A stretch of DNA of 64,000 bases from Leifsonia psychrotolerans (GCF_013410665.1 NZ_JACCFM010000001.1:1550001-1614000), one strand, 5' to 3'; shown: positions 47,388 to 55,799, numbered from the stretch's first letter. Notes: generated by a model from the sequence alone, not told the origin. Numbers and translations: made by a program.

Positions 47388-48929
47388 ATGGCTGATAGCA
47401 CTGAAACCGGAATCGAATCCGCTCCCCGCTCGAACGCGAACCGTTCGACCACCCCAAGCTCTGATGGCTTTAAGAATTTCATCTCCACCGGCTGGGCCGA
47501 GCGTACCGATGCGCTTCCGGTCGCTCGCGAGCAGGCGTCGTTTGCCGCAACCCGTCGTGACGCGATCTCGCGTCTCTACCCCGGGGCACGCCTGATCATT
47601 CCGGCCGGCCGCATGAAGCAGCGTTCCAACGACACCGACTACGCTTTTCGCGCTCACTCGGCATTCGCCCACCTCACCGGCTGGGGCAGCGAGAGCGAGC
47701 CAGGCGCCGTGCTCGTGCTCGAACCCACAGCCACCGGCCACGACGCCACCCTCTACTTCCGTGAGCGCGCCGGCCGCGACTCCGACGAGTTCTACGCCAA
47801 CGCCGAGATCGGCGAGTTCTGGATCGGCCCGCGCCCGTCGATCGCGCAGGTTGCCAGCGACCTCGGGCTCGCCGTGCGCGGCATCGCCGACCTCGCCGCG
47901 GTTTTCACTGCGGTCGACAGCTCCACCCTCGTGCTGCGCGAGGCGGACCCGGCGCTGACCCTCAAGGTTGACGAGGCCCGCCTGCGCTTTGCGGCCGAGA
48001 AGGCACTCAGCACGAACGCCTCGGACAGCCCGTTCAGCATCGAGATCAACGGCGAGCACGACCCCGACGACGCGCTCGCCCGCGATCTCTCAGAACTGCG
48101 TCTCGTCAAGGACTCCTACGAAATCGAGCAGATGCGCCTCGCCGTGGCCGCGACGGCGCGCGGCTTCGAGGACGTCATCCGTGACCTACCCCGTTCCAGC
48201 GCCCACCAGCGCGGCGAACGGCTCGTCGAGGGTGTCTTCAACACGCGCGCCCGAGCGGATGGCAACACCGTCGGCTACGACACGATCGCGGCATCCGGTT
48301 CCCACGCCTGCATCCTGCATTGGACCCGCAACGACGGCCCCGTCACCCCGGGCGATGTCATCCTGGTCGATGCCGGCGTTGAACTCGACAGCTACTACAC
48401 CGCCGACATCACGCGCACGCTGCCCGTCAACGGCACGTTCAGCGCCGTGCAGCGCCGCGTGTACGACGCCGTCTGCGAAGCCGCGGATGCCGCATTCGCC
48501 GTCGCCCGCCCCGGCGTGGTGTTCCGCGAAGTTCACGCCGCAGCCATGGCAGTCATCGCCAAGCGCACCGCCGAGTGGGGCATGCTGCCCGTGACCGCTG
48601 AAGAGGCGCTCGAGCCGGCCAACGGCCACCACCGTCGCTACATGGTGCACGGAACCAGCCACCACCTCGGCATCGACGTGCACGACTGCGCCCAGGCCCG
48701 CCGCGACATGTACATGGACGGCGTGATCGAGGTCGGCATGGTCTTCACCATCGAGCCCGGATTGTACTTTCAGCCCGACGACCTCACGGTTCCGGCCGAG
48801 TACCGCGGCATCGGCGTGCGCATCGAAGACGACGTTCTCATCACCGCGGATGGTGCCGAGAACCTGTCGGCAGCCATTCCCCGCACTTCGAGTGACGTGG
48901 AAGCCTGGATCGCGTCGCTCACCAAATAG
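47388..48929 (+). CDS. pepP: Xaa-Pro aminopeptidase P
   Basis: A 513-residue dinuclear-metal aminopeptidase cleaving Xaa-Pro bonds. The N-terminal AMP_N domain (residues 35-240) includes ARLIIPAGRMKQRSNDTDYAFRAHSAFAHLTG. Pita-bread catalytic domain: metal ligands in LVDAGVELDSYYTADITRTLPV (two Asp), HGTSHHLGIDVHD (His), FTIEPGLYF (Glu) and GVRIEDDVLIT (Glu). ATG at 47388 with a close GGAGG. A weak stem-loop follows the gene. Confidence 0.93.
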   Translation: MADSTETGIESAPRSNANRSTTPSSDGFKNFISTGWAERTDALPVAREQASFAATRRDAISRLYPGARLIIPAGRMKQRSNDTDYAFRAHSAFAHLTGWGSESEPGAVLVLEPTATGHDATLYFRERAGRDSDEFYANAEIGEFWIGPRPSIAQVASDLGLAVRGIADLAAVFTAVDSSTLVLREADPALTLKVDEARLRFAAEKALSTNASDSPFSIEINGEHDPDDALARDLSELRLVKDSYEIEQMRLAVAATARGFEDVIRDLPRSSAHQRGERLVEGVFNTRARADGNTVGYDTIAASGSHACILHWTRNDGPVTPGDVILVDAGVELDSYYTADITRTLPVNGTFSAVQRRVYDAVCEAADAAFAVARPGVVFREVHAAAMAVIAKRTAEWGMLPVTAEEALEPANGHHRRYMVHGTSHHLGIDVHDCAQARRDMYMDGVIEVGMVFTIEPGLYFQPDDLTVPAEYRGIGVRIEDDVLITADGAENLSAAIPRTSSDVEAWIASLTK

Positions 48930-48956
48930 CCCCGCTCCGGGAACGCGCCTGAGTGA

Positions 48957-49010
48957 AGAGCGCGCACGACATCGAAATGGCCGCTGCCGAATCGTTATCG
49001 TGCGCGCTCT
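48957..49010. terminator. Weak stem-loop between pepP and stress-protein gene
   Basis: Arms AGAGCGCGCACGA and TCGTGCGCGCTCT (13 bp) with a 28-nt loop, in the 194-bp gap between convergent genes. The long loop makes it a weak terminator candidate; nothing else is seen in this gap. Confidence 0.35.
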
Positions 49011-49123
49011 GCGCGAGATGCTGACAGAGCCTCATGGCCGTTAGCCTGTGCTCACGAAAAGCTCCGGCCTCATTTTCACCGCAGGCGCAGCGCCGACACC
49101 TGGTAGGCCGTGGAAGCCAGGCG

Positions 49124-49744
49124 CTACGGCGTGTGGTGCTCTGACCCCGGCGTCTGATCGGGGTCAGTCGGCGGCACGGGCAGGGCCACCGGCGGCTCGA
49201 ACGAGCGTGGCGGGTCTGACGGATGCGGGGCCGGCGCAAATTCCTCGGCCGTGACGCGCTGTCCCGCGAGGAGATTGCGGGCCTTGTTCACGAGCGCGTT
49301 GTCGGCGATCACCTGGTAGTTGGTGGCGATCACCTGCATGGTCGACGTGAAATCACGGCGACGACGGTTGATCGAATAGCTGACCAGTCCGAACATCATG
49401 CCCAAGCCGGCGCCGATCAGCACGGCCGCGACCACGAGCGGCAGACTCGATCCGCTCGGCGAGAAGATAAAGAAGAGCAGCCCGAAAAACACGCCGAGCC
49501 AGGCGCCGGATGCTGCGCCGCCGAGGGCGACACGGCCCCAGCTCAGCTTGCCGGTGACCCGTTCGACGGTCTTCAAGTCGTTACCGACGATCGACAATTG
49601 GCGTACCGGAAAATCGGCCTTCGCCAGCACGTCGACAGCGGCCTGCGCCTCGGCGTAGGTGGCGTAGGTCGCCACGACATCCCCCGTGGGCAAGACGGGA
49701 AACAGTGCAGGTCGACGGGCGCCGAACGGGCTCATGTTGCTCAT
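49124..49744 (-). CDS. General stress protein 17M-like membrane protein
   Basis: A 206-residue protein. The N-terminal VVATYATYAEAQAAVDVLAKADFPVRQLSIVGNDLKTVERVTG matches the general stress protein 17M-like domain. Two membrane helices follow (GGAASGAWLGVFFGLLFFIF and LPLVVAAVLIGAGLGMMFGLV), then a cytoplasmic region (MQVIATNYQVIADNALVNKARNLLAG) and a Pro-rich tail. The ATG at 49744 is chosen, with ATG 49735 as alternative. Divergent from the PRC/MgtE-N/CBS gene. Confidence 0.82.
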   Translation of the reverse strand: MSNMSPFGARRPALFPVLPTGDVVATYATYAEAQAAVDVLAKADFPVRQLSIVGNDLKTVERVTGKLSWGRVALGGAASGAWLGVFFGLLFFIFSPSGSSLPLVVAAVLIGAGLGMMFGLVSYSINRRRRDFTSTMQVIATNYQVIADNALVNKARNLLAGQRVTAEEFAPAPHPSDPPRSFEPPVALPVPPTDPDQTPGSEHHTP

Positions 49745-49788
49745 GCAGCCATTCTTCCACGTCCGCAGGAATTCACCGGTGAGTGGCC

Positions 49789-49794
49789 TAGATT
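49789..49794 (+). promoter_or_regulatory. -10 box (TAGATT) of PRC/MgtE-N gene, leaderless
   Basis: TAGATT sits 6 nt before the GTG at 49801, with no ribosome binding site. It probably drives the operon through mrp. Confidence 0.55.
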
Positions 49795-49800
49795 TGTACT

Positions 49801-51162
49801 GTGAGTGCATCAAGAGTTTTCGTCGCCCGACTGGCCGGTTGCACCGTTTTCGACCCCGCCGGAGATCGGGTGGGCAAGGTGCGCGATGTGCTCGTGGTCT
49901 ACCGCAAGAGTGATCCGCCCAAGGTCGTCGGACTCATCGTCGAAATTCCCGGCAAGCGTCGAGTCTTCCTGCCCATCGGCCGGGTGACCAGCATCGGCAG
50001 CGGCCAGATCATCACGACAGGCCTTATCAACGTGCGCCGTTTCGAACAGCGCGGCGGAGAAGTCCGCGTGATCGCCGAGATGCTCGGTCGCAAGGTGCTG
50101 TTCAACGACGGCTCCGGCCTGGCCACCGTCGAGGATGTCGCCATCGAAGAGACCGCACAGGGTGCGTGGGCGATCAGCCAACTGTTCGTGCGCCGACCGC
50201 GCACCAGCGCGTCCCCGTTCGCGAAGGGCCCGACCGCCTTCACCACGTGGGGTGAGGTGCGCGAAAAGCTGACCGCGGGAGAGGCGCAGTCCGCCGAGCA
50301 ACTCATCGCCACATACTCCGACCTCAAGCCGGCCGACCTCGCCAACACGCTGCTCGATCTTCCCAAAACACGCATGTACGAAGTGGCCGGCGAGCTGTCC
50401 GACGATCGCCTCGCCGACGTTCTCGAAGAGATGCCCGAGCGTGACCAGGTCGGCATCCTGACCACCCTCGGCGACGCCCGCGCAGCCGACGTACTCGACC
50501 ACATGCAGCCCGACGACGCCGCAGACCTGATCGCCCAGCTGCCCGAAGAACGCGGTGAGCAGCTGCTGGATCTGATGGAGCCCGAAGAGGCCGAAGACGT
50601 ACGTTTTCTGCTCTCCTACGCGCCAGACACGGCGGGCGGGCTGATGACGACCGAGCCCATCATCGTGTCGGCCGACGCGACTGTCGCCGAAGGCTTGGCC
50701 CTGATCCGACGGCACGATCTGGCCCCCGCGCTCGGTGCCGCGATCTGTGTCACCCTGCCGCCCTTTGAACCGCCGACCGGGCGGTTCCTGGGCATGGTTC
50801 ACTTTCAACGGATGCTGCGCTATCCGCCCCATGAACGCCTCGGCACGCTGCTCGACGCGGGCCTCGAGCCGGTCACCGCCGACACGTCGGCCGCCGAGGT
50901 GTCACGCATCCTGGCCAGCTACGACCTGGTCTCGGTACCCGTCGTCGACGACAATCATCACCTCGTCGGTGTGGTCACCATCGACGACGTTCTTGACTAT
51001 TTGTTACCCGACGATTGGCGCAGCCAAGACGGCAACGACGATGTGAGGCGGCGTGCCGCCGCACGCATCACACTCGCCACCGGCAGCATTCCGCTGCCCG
51101 GCGGCACAGACGAAAAGAGCCCGGTTCCGGGCGGGAGGAGGCGCGGACGTGGCACGAGCTAA
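49801..51162 (+). CDS. PRC-barrel / MgtE N-domain / CBS protein without transporter domain
   Basis: A 453-residue soluble protein. Residues 1-125 hold two PRC-barrel-like repeats (FVARLAGCTVFDPAGDRVGKVRDVLVV; VLFNDGSGLATVEDVAIEE). Residues 150-265 form the MgtE N helical domain (LANTLLDLPKTRMYEVAGELSDDRLADVLEEMPERDQVGILTTL, AADLIAQLPEE). Residues 275-400 are a CBS pair (LMTTEPIIVSADATVAEGLALI; SVPVVDDNHHLVGVVTIDDVLDYLL). The membrane Mg2+ channel of MgtE is absent, so this is a sensory or regulatory form. It overlaps the DUF1003 gene, which resembles Rv1232c and neighbours as I recall. Confidence 0.88.
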   Translation: MSASRVFVARLAGCTVFDPAGDRVGKVRDVLVVYRKSDPPKVVGLIVEIPGKRRVFLPIGRVTSIGSGQIITTGLINVRRFEQRGGEVRVIAEMLGRKVLFNDGSGLATVEDVAIEETAQGAWAISQLFVRRPRTSASPFAKGPTAFTTWGEVREKLTAGEAQSAEQLIATYSDLKPADLANTLLDLPKTRMYEVAGELSDDRLADVLEEMPERDQVGILTTLGDARAADVLDHMQPDDAADLIAQLPEERGEQLLDLMEPEEAEDVRFLLSYAPDTAGGLMTTEPIIVSADATVAEGLALIRRHDLAPALGAAICVTLPPFEPPTGRFLGMVHFQRMLRYPPHERLGTLLDAGLEPVTADTSAAEVSRILASYDLVSVPVVDDNHHLVGVVTIDDVLDYLLPDDWRSQDGNDDVRRRAAARITLATGSIPLPGGTDEKSPVPGGRRRGRGTS

Positions 51163-51745
51163 CAAATCAGATCTCCGCCTCGACTCGCCCAAGGGGCTCC
51201 GCACCGGAGCCTTCCCGGGTCGTCGGCGCGGTCGCGGCGGAGCAGGCGCTGGTGCCCGCGGCGATAAATTCGGACGCTTCACCGAGTCCATCGCCCGGGG
51301 CATGGGCACGCCGTGGTTCCTCGTCGGCCTCACGGTCTTCGCGCTCGCCTGGATGCTGTGGAACACCATCGCCCCCGAGTCGCTGCGGTTCGACTCCATC
51401 TCACTCGGCTTCATCGCGCTGACCCTGGTGCTCTCACTTCAGGCCTCGTATGCCGCCCCGATGATTCTGCTCGCACAGAACCGTCAGGATGACCGTGACC
51501 GGGTGCAAATCGAACAGGACCGTCAGCGCGCGGAACGTAATCTCGCCGACACCGAGTATCTCGCCCGCGAAGTCGTGGCACTGCGCCTTGCGGTGAAGGA
51601 TATGGCGTCGAAGGACTTCATTCGTGCCGAGCTGCGCAGTCTGCTCGAGCACCTCGACGAGCGCGACAGGGAGACCGAGACGGCGACGGATGCACCGGCC
51701 GAGGCCGATTCGGAGACGCGCCAGCCCGAGGCGCCGAGTGAGTGA
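51149..51745 (+). CDS. DUF1003 membrane protein
   Basis: A 198-residue protein with a basic Gly/Arg-rich N terminus, two membrane helices (GTPWFLVGLTVFALAWMLWNT and FDSISLGFIALTLVLSLQASYAAPMILL) and a cytoplasmic helix RQDDRDRVQIEQDRQRAERNLADTEYLAREVVALRLAV, the DUF1003 signature. Acidic tail. GTG at 51149 has GGGAGGAGG upstream. It overlaps both neighbours (14 nt with the MgtE-N protein, 8 nt with mrp), which indicates one transcript. Function unknown; the operon suggests a part in cation homeostasis. Confidence 0.88.
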   Translation: MARANKSDLRLDSPKGLRTGAFPGRRRGRGGAGAGARGDKFGRFTESIARGMGTPWFLVGLTVFALAWMLWNTIAPESLRFDSISLGFIALTLVLSLQASYAAPMILLAQNRQDDRDRVQIEQDRQRAERNLADTEYLAREVVALRLAVKDMASKDFIRAELRSLLEHLDERDRETETATDAPAEADSETRQPEAPSE

Positions 51746-52898
51746 CGCACGAGTGAACGAGCGCGTCCTGGCTGCACTCGCCGGTGTGATCGACCCTGAG
51801 ATTCGCAAGCCCATCACCGAGCTCGACATGGTCGACAGCGTCACGGTGGCCGACGGCCACGCGACGGTCGGCATCCGTTTAACGATTGCCGGCTGTCCGG
51901 CCGCGGCCCGCATCGAAGCCGATGTGTTGCACGCCGCCGAATCGGTGACCGGCGTCGGAAACGCGACTGTCGAGGTGACCGTGATGACGCGCGAGCAGCG
52001 CCAAGCTCTGACCGAGAAGTTGCGCGGTGGCGCGGCTGCGCGCAGTAATCCGTTCGGTCCCGATTCGCTCACTCGCGTATATGCGGTCACAAGCGGCAAG
52101 GGCGGCGTCGGCAAGTCGACGATCACCGCGAATCTCGGTGTTGCGCTGGCTCATCGGGGCCTGCGGGTCGGCATCATCGACGCCGACGTGTACGGCTTTT
52201 CGATTCCGGGTCTGCTCGGCCTCGTCGACACGTCAGTGGGCGGCAGTCGGCTCGCGGTCAAGCCCACTCAGGTGGGCGAGATGATCTTGCCCCCTGTCGC
52301 GCACGACGTGAAGGTCATTTCGATCGGTATGTTCATCGACGACCCCGCTGCAGCCGTCGCCTGGCGCGGGCCGATGCTGCACCGCACGATTTCGCAGTTC
52401 CTCACCGACGTCTATTTCGGCGACCTCGACATTCTGCTGCTCGACCTGCCGCCGGGAACCGGTGACGTGGCGATCTCAGTGGGCCAGCTTCTGCCGCACG
52501 CCGACGTGCTCGTTGTCACGACTCCGCAGCCGGCAGCAGCCGATGTCGCCGAGCGCAGTGGAATCGTCGCCCGCCAGACCGGTCAAAGCATCTATGGCGT
52601 CATCGAGAATATGTCGGGACTTCCGCAGTCCGACGGCAGTGTGCTCGACCTGTTCGGCTCGGGCGGCGGTGCCGAAGTGGCCCGCCGGCTCTCGGCCGGC
52701 CAGGACTCCCCCGTGCCCGTGCTGGCCCAGGTGCCGCTCAGCGTGTCGCTGCGCAGTGGTGGCGACGCCGGCACACCCGTCGTGCTCTCGGACCCGACCG
52801 ACCCGGCCGCCGTCGCCATTCAGGCCGTCGCGCAACGGCTTGCGACGCGAGCGCGTGGCCTCGCCGGGCTCAGTCTTGGAATCTCTCCGCGTATCTGA
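51738..52898 (+). CDS. mrp: Mrp/NBP35-family P-loop ATPase (Fe-S carrier)
   Basis: A 386-residue protein. Residues 1-90 are a MIP18/DUF59 domain (ALAGVIDPEIRKPITELDMVDSV). The ATPase follows with the deviant Walker A TSGKGGVGKSTITANLGVALA, IIDADVYGFSIPGLLG, and LDLPPGTGDVAISV. In E. coli-type ApbC a CxxC late in the protein holds the bridging 4Fe-4S cluster; here the matching stretch is ENMSGLPQSDGSVLDLFGSGGG with no Cys. The GTG at 51738 is preferred; GTG 51753 is possible. Last gene of the operon. Confidence 0.9.
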   Translation: MSDARVNERVLAALAGVIDPEIRKPITELDMVDSVTVADGHATVGIRLTIAGCPAAARIEADVLHAAESVTGVGNATVEVTVMTREQRQALTEKLRGGAAARSNPFGPDSLTRVYAVTSGKGGVGKSTITANLGVALAHRGLRVGIIDADVYGFSIPGLLGLVDTSVGGSRLAVKPTQVGEMILPPVAHDVKVISIGMFIDDPAAAVAWRGPMLHRTISQFLTDVYFGDLDILLLDLPPGTGDVAISVGQLLPHADVLVVTTPQPAAADVAERSGIVARQTGQSIYGVIENMSGLPQSDGSVLDLFGSGGGAEVARRLSAGQDSPVPVLAQVPLSVSLRSGGDAGTPVVLSDPTDPAAVAIQAVAQRLATRARGLAGLSLGISPRI

Positions 52899-52957
52899 GC
52901 CGCCCCGGCGGTGCGCCTGGCGGAGAACAGCGCGCGCACTCTTCAGCGCCCCACGCT

Positions 52958-53014
52958 GTGGCGGGCGTCAGCCGTGGCGGGCGTCAGCCGTGGCGGGCGT
53001 CAGCCGTGGCGGGT
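52958..53014. repeat. 16-bp tandem repeat downstream of mrp
   Basis: Three exact copies of gtggcgggcgtcagcc and a partial fourth, in the 237-bp gap between mrp and the HNH gene. No gene is seen in the gap. Confidence 0.9.
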
Positions 53015-53023
53015 GCCGGCACG

Positions 53024-53068
53024 GCAGGTTCAGTCGCGACAGGTTCAGTCGCGACAGGTTCAGTCGCG
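53024..53068. repeat. 15-bp tandem repeat downstream of mrp
   Basis: Three copies of acaggttcagtcgcg (the first begins gc), a second unrelated repeat immediately after the 16-bp array. Related GTCAGTCGCG fragments continue to 53145, at the 3' end of the HNH gene. Confidence 0.9.
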
Positions 53069-53135
53069 CCGTGTTCGTCGCGACGCGAGCCAGTACCGGC
53101 GTGAGTCAGTCGCAGAGTGAGCCAGTCGCGGCGGG

Positions 53136-54809
53136 TCAGTCGCGGCGGTGGGTGTCGGTGCGGTGGCGGTTGGCGTCGCGCCAGGTGCGGCTCGGGTCGA
53201 TCCAGGCCGGGGCTTTGACTTGCGGTCGGCCGTTGACCATGAGGATCTCCCAGCCGGAGGTTTCGATGGTGTGATGATGTCGCCAACACAACGCCACACC
53301 ATTGTCGACCTCAGTGACGCCGCCTTTACTCCAGGGGATCACGTGATGAAACTCGAGCCACTGTGCGGGGGCATCGCAGCCGGGAACGCCGCAGCCGCCG
53401 TCGCGGGCGAGGATCGCCCGGCGTTGGGCACGGTTGAACAGTCGTTGCGGATCGGTCAGCGTCAGAACCTCACCGTTCGGACCGAACAGAACCGTTTGGG
53501 TGCCTCCGGCACACATCATCTGATCCACCGTACGAAGCGAAATGGGGGCGTCGACGCCGTCGATCCAGCCGACACCGCGCCCGGATTCAATATCGTTCAC
53601 GTTCACATGCACCACCACCGTCGGCGGTGCACCACCAATACTGGGAGTGCTGTCGGCTTGAGCGAACTGGGTGAACATGCCGCGCAGAATATCGGCCCGC
53701 TTCTCACCAGCCGTACGGGTGTCGACATCATCGAACTCGTGCCCGGCCGACCCGGGAAGAGGCACCTCAGCTGAGGCTGAACCCTGACCGTGGTCGTCAT
53801 GGTCGTGGTCGTGGTCATCGCGTTCGTGGTCACGGTCGTCGTGCTCGCGGTCGCGCTCGTCGTTCAAGTCGTGTCCGTCGGGACCTTCGTGGGGGTCCTG
53901 CTCGGCACGGTCGTCCTGCTCGGCGCGGTCGTCGCGGGCCTCATCGCGGGCTTGTTCGGCGGCGGTGGGGAACGCGGGGGTTTTGCGGGCCGCGATGAAC
54001 GCGTCGAAGGTGAGGTTCATGATTCCGTACAGATCAGGAGTCACCCCGCCCCGCACCGGGTAGATGCCGTCTTTGAAGCGGCCGAAACTGATCGTGCTCG
54101 TCGCCTCACCCTCGACCTCATTCGGCGCCACCCCGTCGGGGTCCAGCGCCGCCTGCCACTGCAACATCTGCACCCGCATCGAGTCCGCCGAGAACGCAAA
54201 GCCCGCGCCCGGCTCACCCTCATTCTCGGCCGTGATCGTGCCCGTCGCCGCTCCCACCAGAGCGCGTTCCGCAGCCGCAAGATCATCGGGGGCAACGCGC
54301 GGGGAGATCTCGGCCAGACCGGACATGATCACCTCCGCCGCATCCACCCCCAGCAAGCCCGAAGCGACCGCGGCACCGACCGTGGGGAACAGTGCGGGGA
54401 TGATCGTTCCGACGTGTTGCGTGTCGCGCATCCGCAGGCCGAGGGCGCTACGTCGTTTCGCTTCCCGGCCGGAAATGCGGGTGACCCGGGTGATCAGGTC
54501 GATGCCACTCGTGCAGCCCCGCTTCGCCGCGAGGGAGTCCCGGCCCAGCCACCGGCCGGAGCGTTCCTCGACCGTCGCTGCCAGAGCCACCCGTCCCGCA
54601 TCGACCAGCCGGCCCACGCCTTCGAACGCACCGAGCACACCGAGTAGGTCGTCGTCAGTGAATCGGTCGGGGCTGACCGTTCCGAGCCCCGCCCACAGTG
54701 CCTGCGTCTGTTCGAGCACCGCCAGCACCATGGCCGCGGTCGGTGCCGACGTACCCGGGGCGGGTGTCGGCTCCGGTGCGGAGACGGGGGGTGGGGAGGT
54801 GATTGACAT
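53136..54809 (-). CDS. DUF222/13E12-type HNH endonuclease-like protein
   Basis: A 557-residue protein. Residues about 25-240 are the DUF222 helical domain (LAALATVEERSGRWLGRDSLAAKRGCTSGIDLI, then RISGREAKRRSALGLRMRDTQHVG). A linker at about 285-345 is extremely rich in Asp, His, Arg and Glu (DRAEQD and DDHDHDHDD blocks). The C-terminal HNH motif is RRAILARDGGCGVPGCDAPAQWLEFHHVIPWSKGGVTEVDNGVALCWRHHHTIE region, with HH, N and H in place and a CxxC zinc pair. ATG at 54809 with GGGAGAAT. The family is multicopy in actinobacteria; its role is unknown. Confidence 0.88.
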   Translation of the reverse strand: MSITSPPPVSAPEPTPAPGTSAPTAAMVLAVLEQTQALWAGLGTVSPDRFTDDDLLGVLGAFEGVGRLVDAGRVALAATVEERSGRWLGRDSLAAKRGCTSGIDLITRVTRISGREAKRRSALGLRMRDTQHVGTIIPALFPTVGAAVASGLLGVDAAEVIMSGLAEISPRVAPDDLAAAERALVGAATGTITAENEGEPGAGFAFSADSMRVQMLQWQAALDPDGVAPNEVEGEATSTISFGRFKDGIYPVRGGVTPDLYGIMNLTFDAFIAARKTPAFPTAAEQARDEARDDRAEQDDRAEQDPHEGPDGHDLNDERDREHDDRDHERDDHDHDHDDHGQGSASAEVPLPGSAGHEFDDVDTRTAGEKRADILRGMFTQFAQADSTPSIGGAPPTVVVHVNVNDIESGRGVGWIDGVDAPISLRTVDQMMCAGGTQTVLFGPNGEVLTLTDPQRLFNRAQRRAILARDGGCGVPGCDAPAQWLEFHHVIPWSKGGVTEVDNGVALCWRHHHTIETSGWEILMVNGRPQVKAPAWIDPSRTWRDANRHRTDTHRRD

Positions 54810-54940
54810 AGCTCTATTCTCCCAAAGAACGAACATGATTACGAGCTTTTTTCAGTATCTGTGCATAACTTCTCGAAGCTGTATCTGTGGAGGGATCGAG
54901 AACTTGAGCCGGCCAAAAGCTCGCCCACGGGTCTTGAGGG

Positions 54941-55528
54941 TGGCTTACGGGATCTCGACAGGCTCGATCAACGGATGGGTGCGCCTCGATCACCGAACCG
55001 TGGGTCGAGCTTGTCGAGACCTCGTTCCCCCGGTCTCGAGGTCGGCTCCCGGGATCTCGACAGGCTCGATCAGCGGAAGGGTGCGAGCATCGGGAGGGGT
55101 GCGGGGTCGACTGCCAAACCGTCGGTCGAGAGTGTCGAGATCCCGCCCACGGTCTCGAGGGTGGCTCACGGGATCTCGACAGGCTCGATCAGCGGAAGGG
55201 TGCGAGCATCGGGAGGGGTGCGGGGTCGACTGCCAAACCGTGGGTCGAGCTTGTCGAGACCTCGTTCCCCCGGTCTCGAGGTCGGCTCACGGGATCTCGA
55301 CAGGCTCGATCAGCGGAAGTGTGCGAGCATCGGGAGGGGTGCGGGGTCGACTGCCAAACCGTCGGTCGAGAGTGTCGAGACCTCGTTCCCCCGGTCTCGA
55401 CGTCGGCTCCCGGGATCTCGACAGGCTCGATCAACGGAAGGGGTCGAGCATCGGGAGGGGTGCGGGGTCGATCAGCGAACCGTCGGTCGAGCTTGTCGAG
55501 ACCACACTCCCCTCGAGGGTGGCTCGCC
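54941..55528. repeat. REPIN-like array of about 120-bp units
   Basis: Element A (gatctcgacaggctcgat) occurs at 54951, 55053, 55172, 55293 and 55414, with a diverged sixth at 55530. Element B (ggtcgagcttgtcgagacc, or its agtgt variant) occurs at 55003, 55124, 55243, 55364 and 55485. A and B are inverted copies of each other, differing at few positions over about 25 bp, so each unit can fold as a REP doublet. The inter-element spacer (gcgagcatcgggaggggtgc and following) is conserved too, giving a 119-121 bp tandem period. Confidence 0.9.
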
Positions 55529-55540
55529 GGATCTCGACGA

Positions 55541-55695
55541 GCTCGATCAACGGGTCGCTCGACCAACGGGGGTCGCTCGATCAACGGGGGTCCCTCGATC
55601 AGCGGGGTGGGTCGATCAGCGGGATGGGTCGATCAACGGAGGTGGGTCGATCAACGGAGGTGGGTCGACCTCCGACGTGGGCTCGACCAACGGCA
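55541..55695. repeat. 17-18-bp direct repeat array
   Basis: Nine copies of a TCGAYCARCGG core at 16-18-nt spacing, from 55543 to 55683, some as gggtcgatcaacggaggt. The core is the right-hand part of element A in the adjoining array, so this array probably arose from it. Confidence 0.88.
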
Positions 55696-55786
55696 GGGGT
55701 TGCGATGCGTATATCGACCCGGCACGTCTGGGGAGGGCCGCCCGAAACTCACCACAAACGTCGAAGTTCTTGCCCTCAAGGATCAC

Positions 55787-55792
55787 TAGACT
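55787..55792 (+). promoter_or_regulatory. -10 box (TAGACT) of semialdehyde dehydrogenase gene, leaderless
   Basis: TAGACT lies 7 nt before the ATG at 55800. This places the start after the repeat arrays and against a reading that begins at 54861. Confidence 0.55.
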
Positions 55793-55799
55793 GGCCGAC

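Larger units (their letters stand above)
54810..55799. other. 990-bp gene-free region dominated by repeats
   Basis: This stretch between the HNH gene and the divergent aldehyde dehydrogenase gene contains the two repeat arrays listed here and the dehydrogenase promoter. Long open readings through it have only repeat-derived sequence with no domain, so I call no gene. Confidence 0.8.

Noticed and set aside
52958..53068. Phage attachment or plasmid iteron site
   Set aside because: Two different short arrays without integrase, replication gene or direct-repeat boundaries; simple tandem duplication explains them.
54941..55695. CRISPR array
   Set aside because: The period is about 120 bp, the spacers are conserved instead of unique, the repeats are in both orientations, and no cas gene is in the window.
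54861..55799. Long open reading continuous with the semialdehyde dehydrogenase, giving an 829-residue protein
   Set aside because: The added part is translated REP-array DNA with no domain; a -10 box and ATG with normal family length lie at 55787-55800.
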